DNA of 64,000 bases from Bacteroidales bacterium (GCA_017550405.1 JAFZPH010000042.1:62001-126000); one strand, 5' to 3'. Shown: positions 26,334 through 36,300, numbered from the stretch's first letter. Made by a program: numbers and translations. Notes: a model not told the origin generated them from the letters alone.

Positions 26334-26933
26334 ATGAAGAAAACTGCTATTGTGATTCTGGCCATTGTCGGTCTCCTTGCTGTCTGCTTCCTTTGGGGTG
26401 TGGGCATCAACAACAAGCTTGTCAACACCGAAGAGAATGTCTCCTCTGCATGGGGGCAGGTAGAGAACGCCTACAAGCGTCGGGCCGACCTCATCCCGCA
26501 GCTCGTGGCCACTGTTCAGGGTGCTGCCAATTACGAGAAAGGCACACTCACCGAGGTCATCGAAGCCCGTGCCAAGGCTGGTTCGGTTCAGGTGGATGCC
26601 AACAACCTTACCGAGGCCAATGTGGCACAATTCCAGAAAGCTCAGGATGCACTCTCCAGCGCCCTTACCCGCTCCATCAACGTGGTGGTTGAACGTTATC
26701 CCGAACTCACTGCAACCCAAGGTTTCCGCGACCTGCAGGTGCAGCTCGAAGGCACCGAGAACCGCATCGCCACCGAGCGCGGGCGTTTCAACGATGCTGT
26801 CAACGCCTACAACAAGATGTTGCGCCGTTTCCCCAACAACATCATTGCAGGCATCTGCGGTTTCGAGAAGAAGGGTTATTTCACTGCCCCCGAGGGTAGC
26901 GAAGAACCTGTTGAGGTGAAGTTTGACTTCTGA
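26334..26933 (+). CDS. lemA: LemA family protein
   Basis: 199 residues. One N-terminal membrane segment (about residues 4-24) is followed by the LemA helical-bundle domain with its hallmark NNKLVNTEENVSSAWGQVEN and YKRRADLIPQLVATVQGAAN, then the conserved YPELTATQGFRDLQVQLEGT and ENRIATERGRFNDAVNAYN. The protein is likely anchored in the inner membrane with its helical part outside. The biochemical role of LemA proteins is unresolved. It lies five bases upstream of a TPM-domain gene, and this pairing is common across bacteria, suggesting the two act together at the envelope. Confidence 0.95.
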   Translation: MKKTAIVILAIVGLLAVCFLWGVGINNKLVNTEENVSSAWGQVENAYKRRADLIPQLVATVQGAANYEKGTLTEVIEARAKAGSVQVDANNLTEANVAQFQKAQDALSSALTRSINVVVERYPELTATQGFRDLQVQLEGTENRIATERGRFNDAVNAYNKMLRRFPNNIIAGICGFEKKGYFTAPEGSEEPVEVKFDF

Positions 26934-26938
26934 ACCGA

Positions 26939-27724
26939 ATGAAAAAGCTCCTGCTATTCCTCTTCCTGCTGCCGGCATTTCTCGTGCCGGCACAGGATTT
27001 GTGGTGTCCCGAACCCACCAACCGGCTGGTGAACGATTACTCCGGCATGCTTACTTCCGGCCAGTGCGACAGCCTGGAACAGCGGTTGGTGGCTTTCGAC
27101 GACAGCACCTCCAACCAGATTCTGGTCATCATCACCCCCTCGCTCCACGGATGCGAGATTATGGAGCTTGGCACACGCATCGGCACCACTTGGGGCGTCG
27201 GTCAGAAAGACTTGAAGAACGGCTTGGTTATCCTTATCAAGTCCAAGACCGAAGAAGAGCCCTACGGCGATGTCGCCCTCCTGCCTGGCTATGGTCTGGA
27301 AGGAGCGTTGCCCGATGCTTTCTGCCGACACATCATTGATGACCAGATGATTGAACCGTTGGGCGACGGCGACTACTACAAGGCCATCACCCAGGCACTG
27401 GATGTGATAGAGCCCGTTTGCAGGGGCGAGTACAGCTATGCCGACTACCGCAAGGAGGAACAGCGCGCCCTGTGGTTCCTGCTGGGATTCATGCTCATCA
27501 TTGTGGTGGTGTTGATTCTGGCGCACCGCTACGACAAGAAGCACCACAAGGACGACCACGGCGACCATTTCAGTGGCAGTGCCGGCCGTGGCTCCGGACC
27601 CTACTGGGGCGGAATCTTCTTCCCGCGGGGAGGCTCGTGGGGCGGAGGAGGCTTTGGCTCCGGCGGATTCGGCGGCTTCGGCGGCGGCAGCTTTGGCGGC
27701 GGCGGCGCGCATGGCCGCTTCTGA
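26939..27724 (+). CDS. TPM-domain (YgcG-type) membrane protein with Gly-rich tail
   Basis: 261 residues. A signal peptide or first membrane segment ends near VPAQ (residue 19). The TPM domain follows (about 30-155): VNDYSGMLTSGQCDSLEQRL, NQILVIITPSL, RIGTTWGVGQKDLKNGLVIL and VALLPGYGLEGALPDAF. A membrane helix lies at about 176-195. The remaining tail is short, His/Asp-rich, then dominated by Gly, Ser and Phe (SGGFGGFGGGSFGGGG). TPM proteins were first linked to photosystem repair phosphatases, but bacterial members are of uncertain activity. Co-transcribed with lemA. Confidence 0.9.
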   Translation: MKKLLLFLFLLPAFLVPAQDLWCPEPTNRLVNDYSGMLTSGQCDSLEQRLVAFDDSTSNQILVIITPSLHGCEIMELGTRIGTTWGVGQKDLKNGLVILIKSKTEEEPYGDVALLPGYGLEGALPDAFCRHIIDDQMIEPLGDGDYYKAITQALDVIEPVCRGEYSYADYRKEEQRALWFLLGFMLIIVVVLILAHRYDKKHHKDDHGDHFSGSAGRGSGPYWGGIFFPRGGSWGGGGFGSGGFGGFGGGSFGGGGAHGRF

Positions 27725-27752
27725 GCGGTGGGATGTCCCCTATGTATTCGAC

Positions 27753-27778
27753 GACGGCTTCCGGGCCGTCTTTTTTTT
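27753..27778 (+). terminator. intrinsic terminator of the lemA operon
   Basis: GACGGC (27753-27758) pairs with GCCGTC (27765-27770), followed by eight T residues. The loop is TTCCGG. Confidence 0.85.
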
Positions 27779-28123
27779 ATCCCCAATCGTTATGAAGGAT
27801 TGGTATTCGTTCTGTGCTGAATGGTCGCTCCGCTGGCGAAGGCATGGAGAAACCACGTAAAGACAGGAATGTGGACGTGATGCACAACGGAATGCTGATA
27901 TGTCACGAGCAGACCATACCCAATCGTGGTGGAGAGAATAGTCGGCCGAACGACCGGTTCGGAATCATCGCTGCTTTGCTGTAAGTTCGTTCAATCAAGC
28001 CTCCTTATAGCTTTGTTATCACCTCGTTTCTCGATACTGAAAAGGATAACGATAGGGGAACGATGCTGTAGGGATGCTGGATTGGAGGGAGTCACATCAT
28101 TCCAGAGGGGCAGAGTCTCGTGT
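27779..28123. other. gene-free interval, possible degraded dispersed-repeat remnant
   Basis: No supportable gene. ACGACCGGTTCGG near 27950 and a stretch around 28010-28060 (GTTATCACCTCG, GGATAACGATAG) weakly recall the inner part and terminus of the TIR repeat family. The likeness is too poor to call a copy. Confidence 0.3.
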
Positions 28124-28162
28124 AAAAAAACAGCCGGCCGCAGTGTATGCAGGCCGGCTGTG
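28124..28162 (-). terminator. intrinsic terminator of the DUF4301 gene (minus strand)
   Basis: CAGCCGGCC (28131-28139) and GGCCGGCTG (28152-28160) form a perfect stem. On the minus strand the T-run corresponds to the A-run 28124-28130. Confidence 0.85.
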
Positions 28163-28180
28163 TGGTAGTGAAAATGAGCG

Positions 28181-29728
28181 TCAGGCTTCGAGATGCTCTT
28201 TGCGGAGCAGGTCGTTGACGGTTTTGACGGGATTGAAGGTGGCAAGCGGAACCTCGACGAAGAGGGTAATCCAGTTGGCCATGGCGCCGTTCCACAGTCC
28301 GGGGAGCTCCTGCGATTTGAGCACGGTGGCGCCTTTGCTCTTCTTGCTGATGAATCCGGTGGCGGGGTCGATGAACTGACGGAGGTCGAAGTAGCGGCCG
28401 CGGTAGTTCTTGGTGGAGCAGACAAGGTCGACGGGGTTGAAGTGGGTTGCGCTGGCGAGGATGGCTTCCTGCTTGGGGTCGTTGCGGTTGATTTGGGCGG
28501 TCTCCACAATCTGTAGGCTGTTGACACCTTGTGTGTTGCAGGTTACGAATGGGCCGCCGCCGGGTTCGCCCTGGTTGCGTACCATGCCACAGATGCGCAT
28601 GGGACGGTTGAGGAGGGTGTGGAGGCGAGCAGCCTTCTCGCTGTTGTCGAGGCCGCTGTAGTCGGCGGGCAACTCGAGATGGAGGTCGCGTTGGATGAAG
28701 TCCTCAATGGCTTTGAGTTGTGCGGGTTTGACACCTTTGTCGAGCAGGCGGAGGCTGTCAAAGCATTGCTGCTGGAGTTTGAGGAGCAGCCCGGCAAGCA
28801 CTTTCTTGTAGATGATGGTGGTGTGCTTCATCCAGTCGGGCACTACGTTGTCGATGTTCTTGACAAAGATAAGGTCGGCGCGCTGTTCGTTGAGGTTCTC
28901 TATGAGAGCTCCGTGTCCGCCGGGACGGAACACCAGCCGGCCGTTGTCGTCGCGCACGGGGTTGTTCTGTTCGTCGACGGCTATGATGTCGGTGTAGTGT
29001 TTCTGCTCGGAGAAGGTGATGTGCAGTTTCACATGGAAGGCATCTTCGTAGTAGCGTTTCACTTCGGCCACTTTCTTGCGGAAGAGGGCGCGGTGCTCGG
29101 GCGAGACGGTGAAATGTAGGTTGACAGTGTCGTCGCTCATACGTGCGTATTCGGCACCTTCGACGATGTGCTCTTCAAGCGGGGTGCGCTGCAGATGGCC
29201 GTATTTGTGGAATTTGAGCAGGCCTTTGGGCAGGTTGCCGTAGCCCATGTACTGGTCCTTGAGGAGGAAGTTGATGACGGTGGAGAAGTCGCCGCGGTCC
29301 ATGTAGTCGCCGAAGTCGGCTTTGTGTTTGGCCATGCATGCCACGAGGTCGTCGAAAAAGGCGAAGGTGCGGATTTTTTCGAGGAACTCTTTGACGGAGG
29401 GGTGCTCTTTCTCGATTTTGTAGTCGATGCCGAAATAGGTGGCTGTGAAGGAGTAGAGATCCTTGAACATGCGGGTTGCAGCACCCGAGGCAGGGACGAA
29501 TTTGAGGATTTTCTTGCCGATGGATGCTTCGCGGTAGAGGGCGGCATAGTGGTTGATTTGGTCGTCGTCGAGACGCAGGATACCTCCGTTCTCGACGGTG
29601 GCGGCCTGAATCAACTGGGTTTTAGGGAACCCCTTGCGGAAGTTCTCTATCTGTTTCTCAACGTCGGCTTGGGTCAGCCCAAGGGCGGCTATTTGTTTGA
29701 GGTCTTCGTTGGTGAAGTTTGTTGCCAT
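28181..29728 (-). CDS. DUF4301 family protein
   Basis: 515 residues, cytosolic. The segment GKKILKFVPASGAATRMFK (about residues 71-89) resembles the nucleotide-binding 'G-x-x-[ST]-R' start of sugar-nucleotidyltransferase folds and is typical of DUF4301, a family found mainly in Bacteroidota. Further conserved stretches are FRPGGHGALIENLNE, DLIFVKNIDNVVPDWMK, and GGGPFVTCNTQGVNSLQIVE. Function is not known to me; binding of a nucleotide or sugar phosphate is an inference from the fold resemblance. The gene follows a lipoprotein gene by 20 bases in the same direction and ends at a strong terminator. Confidence 0.85.
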   Translation of the reverse strand: MATNFTNEDLKQIAALGLTQADVEKQIENFRKGFPKTQLIQAATVENGGILRLDDDQINHYAALYREASIGKKILKFVPASGAATRMFKDLYSFTATYFGIDYKIEKEHPSVKEFLEKIRTFAFFDDLVACMAKHKADFGDYMDRGDFSTVINFLLKDQYMGYGNLPKGLLKFHKYGHLQRTPLEEHIVEGAEYARMSDDTVNLHFTVSPEHRALFRKKVAEVKRYYEDAFHVKLHITFSEQKHYTDIIAVDEQNNPVRDDNGRLVFRPGGHGALIENLNEQRADLIFVKNIDNVVPDWMKHTTIIYKKVLAGLLLKLQQQCFDSLRLLDKGVKPAQLKAIEDFIQRDLHLELPADYSGLDNSEKAARLHTLLNRPMRICGMVRNQGEPGGGPFVTCNTQGVNSLQIVETAQINRNDPKQEAILASATHFNPVDLVCSTKNYRGRYFDLRQFIDPATGFISKKSKGATVLKSQELPGLWNGAMANWITLFVEVPLATFNPVKTVNDLLRKEHLEA

Positions 29729-29748
29729 GGTGTTGTGGGGGTGTTGGT

Positions 29749-30192
29749 TTAGATATCTTGGAAGTCGGCGCGGCCGAGGGTCTTATCGCCAGTGACTTTG
29801 ACGGTGCTGGTGACTACTTCGCCCTCTTTCAGGCGGACGGTTCTCATGCCTTGGCGGTAGTAGAACTTGTGGTTGAGGGTGTCGGGTTCGTCGATACGGG
29901 CCATGATGGTGAAGATGGCCGGGGCAGCGAACTTGGTTTTGGCCACACCGCTATTGTCGCACTGGGTAGTGTCGGAGATGGTTCCGACTACACTGCTGGC
30001 GGGGTCGTCCTCGTTGTATTTTACGTATTGAACTTTGACCCATGCACCCGCAGCGGGCTTGTTGTCGTTCTTCGAATCCAAGACGGTGACTTCAAGATAG
30101 CACCATGTGTCCTTGTCGCAGGAGGTAAGAGCGACGGTGGATAATACACTGATTAACAGAAGGCCGAAAAGAGGCAGGATTTTTTTCTTCAT
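29749..30192 (-). CDS. lipoprotein of unknown function
   Basis: 147 residues. ATG at 30192 was chosen because it starts the typical lipoprotein signal (MKKKILPLFGLLLISVLS then a TALTSC-like lipobox; lipidated Cys at residue 26). Upstream in-frame codons would read through the promoter. The mature part is one small beta-rich domain with LEVTVLDSKNDNKPAAGAWV, VAKTKFAAPAIFTIMARI and RTVRLKEGEVVTSTVKV, resembling a carboxypeptidase-regulatory or Ig-like fold. It likely faces the periplasm or cell surface. It is co-transcribed with DUF4301. Confidence 0.75.
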   Translation of the reverse strand: MKKKILPLFGLLLISVLSTVALTSCDKDTWCYLEVTVLDSKNDNKPAAGAWVKVQYVKYNEDDPASSVVGTISDTTQCDNSGVAKTKFAAPAIFTIMARIDEPDTLNHKFYYRQGMRTVRLKEGEVVTSTVKVTGDKTLGRADFQDI

Positions 30193-30233
30193 AAATTTTT
30201 CTTTTATTTTGTGCTTATATGAATTTTTTTGAT

Positions 30234-30255
30234 TACTTTTGCATCTGCAAAGATA
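30234..30255. promoter_or_regulatory. overlapping face-to-face promoter cores of divergent genes
   Basis: TACTTTTG (30234-30241, plus strand) and TATCTTTG read on the minus strand from 30255 to 30248 form a near-palindrome centred on 30244. Each start site falls inside or next to the other -7 box. Candidate -33 TTG elements at 30209-30211 (plus) and 30280-30278 (minus) have long 22-base spacings. Confidence 0.6.
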
Positions 30256-30270
30256 GTAAAAAAACACGGT

Positions 30271-30960
30271 ATGACGACAAAAAAAATTTGTTTTCTTGTT
30301 GCTTTTCTCGCTTTTCTGACGGGAATCAATGCACAAACTGTTGATAAACAGAAGGGAAAAGGGGAGAAAGAGTATTACGTAAAAATTGAAACTTCGTATG
30401 GTGACATGGTGGTCAAACTGTACAATGAGACCCCAAAACACCGCGATAATTTTCTAAAATTGGTGAAAGAGGGCACATACAATGACCTGCTTTTCCACCG
30501 AGTTATCAATCAATTTATGATTCAGGGCGGTGACCCGAATTCGCGCAATGCGAAGCCCGGACAGATGCTCGGCGACGGGGAGTTGGGCTATACGATTCCT
30601 GCCGAGTTTGTGCCGGGGCTGTACCATAAGAAGGGTGCGCTGGCGGCAGCCCGCCAGGCTGACCAGGTGAACCCCGAAAAGCGGTCCTCGTCGTGCCAGT
30701 TCTACATTGTCCAGGGCAATACGTGGGACGCCGCCAAGTTGAAGATGGTGGAGCAACGCTATGGCAAGAGTTTCAGCAAGGAACAGGCCAAAGTGTATGC
30801 CACCCTGGGCGGCACGCCTTTCCTGGACGGGGACTACACCGTCTTCGGCGAAGTGGTGGAAGGCCTTGAGGTGGTGGATAAGATTGCCGCTGTGAAGTGC
30901 GGCCCGATGGACCGCCCAGTGGAGGATGTGAAAATGAAGATGTCTATTATTGAAAGATGA
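30271..30960 (+). CDS. cyclophilin-type peptidyl-prolyl cis-trans isomerase, exported
   Basis: 229 residues. ATG 30271 gives a signal peptide ending near GINAQ (residue 22); earlier in-frame starts would lie inside the promoter. The cyclophilin fold is clear: VKIETSYGDMVVKLYNETP, LLFHRVINQFMIQGGDP (the active-site Arg region FHRV), GALAAARQADQVNPEKRSSS, CQFYIVQG and DGDYTVFGEVVEGLEVVDKI. It contains an insertion (about residues 150-180) typical of Bacteroidota members. It catalyses proline isomerisation and probably helps fold exported proteins. The stop overlaps the pheS start as ATGA. Confidence 0.93.
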   Translation: MTTKKICFLVAFLAFLTGINAQTVDKQKGKGEKEYYVKIETSYGDMVVKLYNETPKHRDNFLKLVKEGTYNDLLFHRVINQFMIQGGDPNSRNAKPGQMLGDGELGYTIPAEFVPGLYHKKGALAAARQADQVNPEKRSSSCQFYIVQGNTWDAAKLKMVEQRYGKSFSKEQAKVYATLGGTPFLDGDYTVFGEVVEGLEVVDKIAAVKCGPMDRPVEDVKMKMSIIER

Positions 30961-32006
30961 GCATACTATACGACAAAATTCAGGCCTATATCGATGATAT
31001 CCAGGCCACTCAGATTGAAAACATTCAGGACAGAGCTGCGCGGATTGAAATGTTCCGCGTGAAGTATCTGGGTAAGAAGGGCGTGATCAACGAGCTGTTT
31101 GAGCAGTTCAAGTCGGTGCCCAACGAGGAGAAAAAGGATCTTGGCAAGGCCCTCAATATGCTAAAGAACGCCGCCACGAACAAGATTGAGGAGTTCAAAG
31201 CTTATGTTGAGGAGCATCAGGCCGAGGAGAATACCGGCGACTTGACTATGCCGACTGATTTCCAAGAGATTGGAAGCCGTCATGTATTGTCGGTGGTGAT
31301 GAACGAGATTATTGACATTTTCTCGCGCATCGGGTTCACTGTCGCGGAGTCGGTGGAGATTGAGGACGACTGGCATCTGTTCTCGGCACTCAACTTCCCC
31401 CACGACCACCCCGCCCGCGATATGCAGGATACGTTCTTCGTCGAGAAGGAGGAGGGCAAACAGGAGGTGGCACTCCGCACCCACACCTCGTCGGTGCAAG
31501 TGCGTGTGATGGAGAACAATAAACCTCCTATCCGCATCATTGCCCCGGGACGTGTGTTCCGCAACGAGGCCATCAGCGCCCGTGCCCATTGTATCTTCCA
31601 TCAGGTAGAGGCTTTGTACGTTGACAAGAATGTGTCGTTTGCCGATTTGAAGCAGACACTGTTGTACTTTGCCAAGGAGATGTTCGGCGAACAGACCCAG
31701 ATCCGTCTCCGCCCCTCATATTTCCCCTTCACCGAACCATCGGCGGAGATGGATATCTCGTGCGGCATTTGCGGCGGCAAGGGCTGCAATATCTGCAAGG
31801 GAACGGGTTGGCTTGAGATTCTCGGCTGTGGTATGGTTGACCCCAATGTGCTGAAAGCATGTGGTATAGACCCGAATGTGTATACCGGTTTCGCCCTTGG
31901 TATGGGGGTTGAGCGCATGGCAATGTTGAAGTATCAGGTGCGCGACTTGCGTCTCTATTTCGAGAATGATTTGCGTTTCCTGAAGCAGTTCGAGGATATT
32001 GTTTAA
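30957..32006 (+). CDS. pheS: phenylalanyl-tRNA synthetase alpha subunit
   Basis: 349 residues, cytosolic; with PheT it charges tRNA-Phe. Class II motif 2 is seen at PIRIIAPGRVFRNEAISA, and motif 3 at TGFALGMGVERMAMLKYQ. The N-terminal coiled-coil (residues 1-90) with RVKYLGKKGVINELFEQFK is typical. A four-cysteine insertion, CGICGGKGCNIC (C269, C272, C277, C280), lies before motif 3; I recall this as usual for Bacteroidota PheS and it may bind zinc. pheT is not in the window. The start overlaps the preceding stop codon. Confidence 0.97.
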   Translation: MSILYDKIQAYIDDIQATQIENIQDRAARIEMFRVKYLGKKGVINELFEQFKSVPNEEKKDLGKALNMLKNAATNKIEEFKAYVEEHQAEENTGDLTMPTDFQEIGSRHVLSVVMNEIIDIFSRIGFTVAESVEIEDDWHLFSALNFPHDHPARDMQDTFFVEKEEGKQEVALRTHTSSVQVRVMENNKPPIRIIAPGRVFRNEAISARAHCIFHQVEALYVDKNVSFADLKQTLLYFAKEMFGEQTQIRLRPSYFPFTEPSAEMDISCGICGGKGCNICKGTGWLEILGCGMVDPNVLKACGIDPNVYTGFALGMGVERMAMLKYQVRDLRLYFENDLRFLKQFEDIV

Positions 32007-32116
32007 CCTGGTGGACTGCAATGCCTGTCGCCGATGAGGTGGCAGTGGCTGGCACAGGCTTCCGCAGAGAGGTGTGTGCCGTGCCGTGTGGCAGTTCGCC
32101 CCGATTGGTATCAGCA

Positions 32117-32479
32117 ATGAGTAGAATTACGCTTAACGGGATGTTTTTCTATGCTTTCCACGGCTGTTTCGCCGAGGAACAGGCCATAGGTACGCATTTC
32201 GTATTGGATGTTGCTTACGAGACAGATACTACAAAGGCCCAAATGTCGGACAACATTGCCGACACGGTGAGTTATCTTGATGTGTACCAACTTGTGAAAC
32301 GGGAAGTTGAGAAGCCGTCGCACTTGTTGGAACATGTGGGGGAGAGGGTGGCTGACGCTCTGTTGCGCACGTTCCCGACAATGGACCGGGTTCAGGTCAA
32401 GGTGACAAAGATGAATCCCCCGCTTGGCGGCCAGGTAGGGTCGGTAACGGTCGAGATTACAAAAGACCGTTCTCGCTGA
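32117..32479 (+). CDS. folB: dihydroneopterin aldolase
   Basis: 120 residues, the normal size. It cleaves 7,8-dihydroneopterin to 6-hydroxymethyl-dihydropterin in folate synthesis. Features are ITLNGMFFYAFHGCFAEEQA at the N-terminus, DTVSYLDVYQLVKREVEKPS, LLEHVGERVADALLRTFPT and KVTKMNPPLGGQVGSVTVEI, with the catalytic Lys and Glu positions apparently present. ATG 32117 fits the family start; a longer reading from 32021 would add unrelated residues. Its last 23 bases overlap the end of the convergent radC gene. Confidence 0.9.
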   Translation: MSRITLNGMFFYAFHGCFAEEQAIGTHFVLDVAYETDTTKAQMSDNIADTVSYLDVYQLVKREVEKPSHLLEHVGERVADALLRTFPTMDRVQVKVTKMNPPLGGQVGSVTVEITKDRSR

Positions 32480-33191
32480 AGCTATAGTAGTCGGGTCTGC
32501 CTTCCGGCAGTATTCCAACAATCAGATGTTCGATTAGTCTGACGTTTAGTATCTTGCCTGCCTCGGCGATGCGGCGGGTGAGCTCTTTGTCGGCGGTGCT
32601 GGGTTTGAGGCTTCCCGAGGGGTGGTTGTGCGCCACACCAAGGGCTACGGCATTGTGTTCCAGCGCCGCCCGGAAGATGATGCGAAGGTCGACGGTGGTT
32701 TGTGTCAGTCCACCTGAACCGATGCGCTGTTTCCATACGACTTTGTTGCGTTGGTTGAGGTATACGGCCCAAAACTCTTCGTTGGGGAGGTCCATGATGG
32801 AGGACCCGATGTAGAGGAAGAGGTCGTGGCTGTTTTTGATGATGTCGTCTTTGCTTTCTTTCTCTTCTTTCAGCATCCGGTTGCCCAGTTCGAGGGCGGC
32901 AAGTACGGTGATTGCCTTGGTGGTGCCAAGACCTTTGTGGCACCGTTGCAAGTCGCTGACTTCCATGCGTGCAAGTTCGGTAAGACGGTTGTCGGACTGC
33001 TGGAGGATGCTCATGGCGATATCGATGGCACTGGCACCGGGGATGCCGGTGCGGATCAGAATGGCCAAAAGTTCGCTGTCGGTAAGGCTCTTTTTGCCCG
33101 AGGCAAGCATCTTTTCCCTTGGGCGGTCTTCTTTCGGACGTTGGGTGATGGGTAGGCTGCGGGAGCCTGTATAGTCATTGTCGTAGCTCAT
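32457..33191 (-). CDS. radC: RadC-family JAB/MPN domain protein
   Basis: 244 residues. N-terminal helix-hairpin-helix part with EKMLASGKKSLTDSELLAIL and GLGTTKAITVLAALELG, then the JAMM metalloprotease-like motif AHNHPSGSLKPSTADKELT (about residues 190-208). Originally named for DNA repair, the family's real activity is unresolved. ATG 33191 was chosen over an upstream TTG because it leaves a short leader after TAATTTTG, a minus-strand -7 element at 33217-33210. The 3' end converges with and overlaps folB by 23 bases. Confidence 0.93.
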   Translation of the reverse strand: MSYDNDYTGSRSLPITQRPKEDRPREKMLASGKKSLTDSELLAILIRTGIPGASAIDIAMSILQQSDNRLTELARMEVSDLQRCHKGLGTTKAITVLAALELGNRMLKEEKESKDDIIKNSHDLFLYIGSSIMDLPNEEFWAVYLNQRNKVVWKQRIGSGGLTQTTVDLRIIFRAALEHNAVALGVAHNHPSGSLKPSTADKELTRRIAEAGKILNVRLIEHLIVGILPEGRPDYYSFSENGLL

Positions 33192-33238
33192 GTTTGTTCT
33201 ATTTTTTTGCAAAATTACTGCTTTTTTTGGAAAAATGC

Positions 33239-33268
33239 TTGTTGAGTCGATAAATTTTGTTATCTTTG
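33239..33268 (+). promoter_or_regulatory. promoter for secDF
   Basis: TTG at 33239-33241 and TATCTTTG at 33261-33268 with 19-base spacing, about 48 bases before the start codon. Confidence 0.8.
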
Positions 33269-33315
33269 CATGTTCAAAATGTGTAATAACTAATTAAAAC
33301 TTTAACACGTAAGAT

Positions 33316-36300
33316 ATGCAGAATAAAGGACTTATTAGATTTCTTACATGGGCATTTGTCTTAGTATGTTTGTATCAATTGTCGTTCACTTTTGTTACAA
33401 GCAGGGTTGAGAAGAACGCAGCAAAAGCGGCAGAGGCCTATGTTCAGAGCACAACAGCACAAAATTTAATCACCCAAAAATCGCACGGTGATGCTCTGTA
33501 TGCTCAGACACTGAAAGACTCACTTTTAGTTGACCGCGAGGCCAGATATTTGGACTCGATGGCCAGCGAGAAGGTTTATCTGGGTTACACCTACCGTCAG
33601 TGTCAGGCTCGTGAGATTAACCTCGGCCTTGATTTGAAGGGCGGTATGAACGTGATGCTTGAGGTTTCCACGGTCGATGTGGTTCGCGCATTGGCTGGAC
33701 ACACCGAGGACTCCGTTTTCAACAAAGCCATCGACATGGCTATCGCCACTCAGAAGAAGACCACCAACAGAGACTTTGTGTCGCTGTTCTACGATGCAAT
33801 CCGTCAGGTTAATCCCGATGTGCAGCTGGCTTCCTACTTCAACACGCAACTGCGTGACCGCATCAAATTGAATGATGATAACGATGCGGTTATCAAGGTT
33901 GTCAAGGAAGAGGCTGCAAGTGCATACGACCGCACCTATGAGATTCTCCGTCAGCGTATTGATAAATTCGGTGTTGCTCAGCCCACTATCCAGCAGCTAC
34001 GCGCCTCCGAGCGTATCCTTGTTGAGCTCCCTGGTGTGAAGGATCCCCAGCGTGTCCGCAAGCTCCTCCAAGGTACTGCCCAGTTGGAGTTCTGGCTGAC
34101 CTACGACAATGCCGAAGGCTACAAGATGCTTGAAGAGGTTGATTCCTATATCGCATCAATCGGTGGCGTTGACGGTAATGCCGACGCAGTGGCAGAAGTG
34201 GTTGACACCGCTGCCCAGCCGAAGAACGAAGGCGACTCCCTGTTGAGCGCCCTCGGTGCCGACAACAACAATGACGAAGCTTCCAACAGCGAGCTCGAGA
34301 AGAGCCACCCGCTCTTCAGCGAGAATATGTTGATGCCGAATATCAATCCCCAAGGCGGTCTGATGGAAGGCCCCGTTGTGGGTTACGCTCACGCCAAGAG
34401 CCGTGAGGCTATCAGCCGTATGATTAATGTCGCTTTCGAGAAACGCATTATCGACAGCCGTACCGTGAAGTTCCTCTGGAGTGCCAAGCCTGTCCAGGAT
34501 GGCTCTGATATCTATCAGTTGTTTGCTATCCGCATCAATACCCGCGACGGTGCCGCCCTGCTTGACGGTAGTGTCATCACCGACGCCCGTCAGGATTTCA
34601 GCAATGCCGGCGGCAATGAGATTTCCATGACAATGAACAGCGAGGGTGCCCGCGACTGGAAACGCATCACTGGCGAGAATGTGGGCAAGTGCGTGGCCAT
34701 CGTCCTCGACGATTTGGTGTACTCGGCTCCTGTGGTCAACGGCGAGATTGCCGGTGGCCGTTCCTCTATCACCGGTAGCTTCACCCTTGAAGAGGCCAAG
34801 GACCTTGCCAATATCCTTAAATCTGGTAAACTGCCTGCACCTGCTGTCATCGTTCAGGAGGCTGTGGTTGGACCTTCCCTCGGTCAGGAATCCATCAACA
34901 GAGGTTTGATTTCATTCATCCTTGCATTTATTATAGTTCTTATTTATATGGTTGTGTTCTACAACCGCGGCGGCTGGGTATCGGCCATCGCTCTTGTGAC
35001 CAACATCTTCCTGCTGTTCGGTGTGCTCGCCTCCGTGGGCGCAGTTCTGACGATGCCTGGTATTGCCGGTATTGTGTTAACCTTGGCTATGGCAGTCGAC
35101 GGCAACGTTATTATTTACGAACGTATTAAAGAAGAGTTGCGCGCCGGCTCAAGTATGGCCAATGCCGTTTCGGCTGGTTTCAGCAACGCTTACTCCGCTA
35201 TTATCGATGGTCAGGTGACTACCTTCCTGCTGGGTCTTGTGCTTATCATGTTCGGCTCCGGTCCTGTCCAGGGTTTTGCTGTAACACTCTGCATCGGTAT
35301 TGTCACCTCTCTCTTCACTTCGATCTTCATCACCCGTCTCTGCATCGACTGGATGCTGAATCACAAGAAGAAAATCAACTTCTCGTTCCCCTTCTCCGAG
35401 AACTTCATGCGTAATGCCAATGTCGACTTCATCGGCAAGCGCAAGACGTTCTATATTATCGCAGTCTGTGCAGTTGCTATCTGCTTGATTGGAATCTATG
35501 CTCGCGGTTTGAGCCGTGGTATCGATTTCACTGGTGGCCGTACTTATGTTGTACGTTTCGACCAGCCTGTCAATGCCGTGGAGGTCCGCTCCGCTCTCGA
35601 TACTGAGTTTGGAGAGGCTCCCGAGGTGAAGACTTACGGTCCCACCTCTCAGTTGAAGATTACCACAAAGTACAAATTCAACGAGGACGGCGAGGCTATC
35701 AACAACGAAATCGCTACCAAACTTTATAATGGTACAAAGGGTTTCTTCTCGAATGCTATTTCGGAAGACGAGTTCCGCAGCACTGAGAGCAATCCGCTGG
35801 GTATTATCCAGTCCGAGCAGGTGGGTGCTTCTATCGCCAACGATTTGGTGAGAAACGCATTCCTGGCCGTTATCGGTGGTCTGTTGGTCATGTTCGTTTA
35901 CATTGGCCTCCGTTTCCGCAGCTGGCGTTTCGGTGTCGGTAGTGTTGTTGCTCTGGCACACGATACCATTTTGGTCATCGGTGTGTTTGCTCTGCTTCAT
36001 GGCCTGCTCCCCTTCAATCTCGACGTGGACCAGTCGTTCATCGCCGCAGTATTGACGGTTATTGGTTATTCAATCAATGCCACCGTGGTTATCTTCGACC
36101 GTGTACGTGAATACCGCAAGCTCTATCCGAAGCGTACTTTGAAATCGCACATGAACGATGCTGTCAACTCGACCTTGGCTCGTACTATCAACACCAGCGG
36201 TACCACATTCTTCACATTGTTGATGATGTTCATCTTCGGCGGTGAGGTTATTCGCGGTTTCGTGTTCGCCATCTTGGTTGGTGTGCTGGTCGGTGTGTTC

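Noticed and set aside
27926..28168. 80-residue plus-strand frame between lemA-TPM and DUF4301
   Set aside because: No promoter, ribosome-binding site or family features, and it reads through the minus-strand terminator hairpin.
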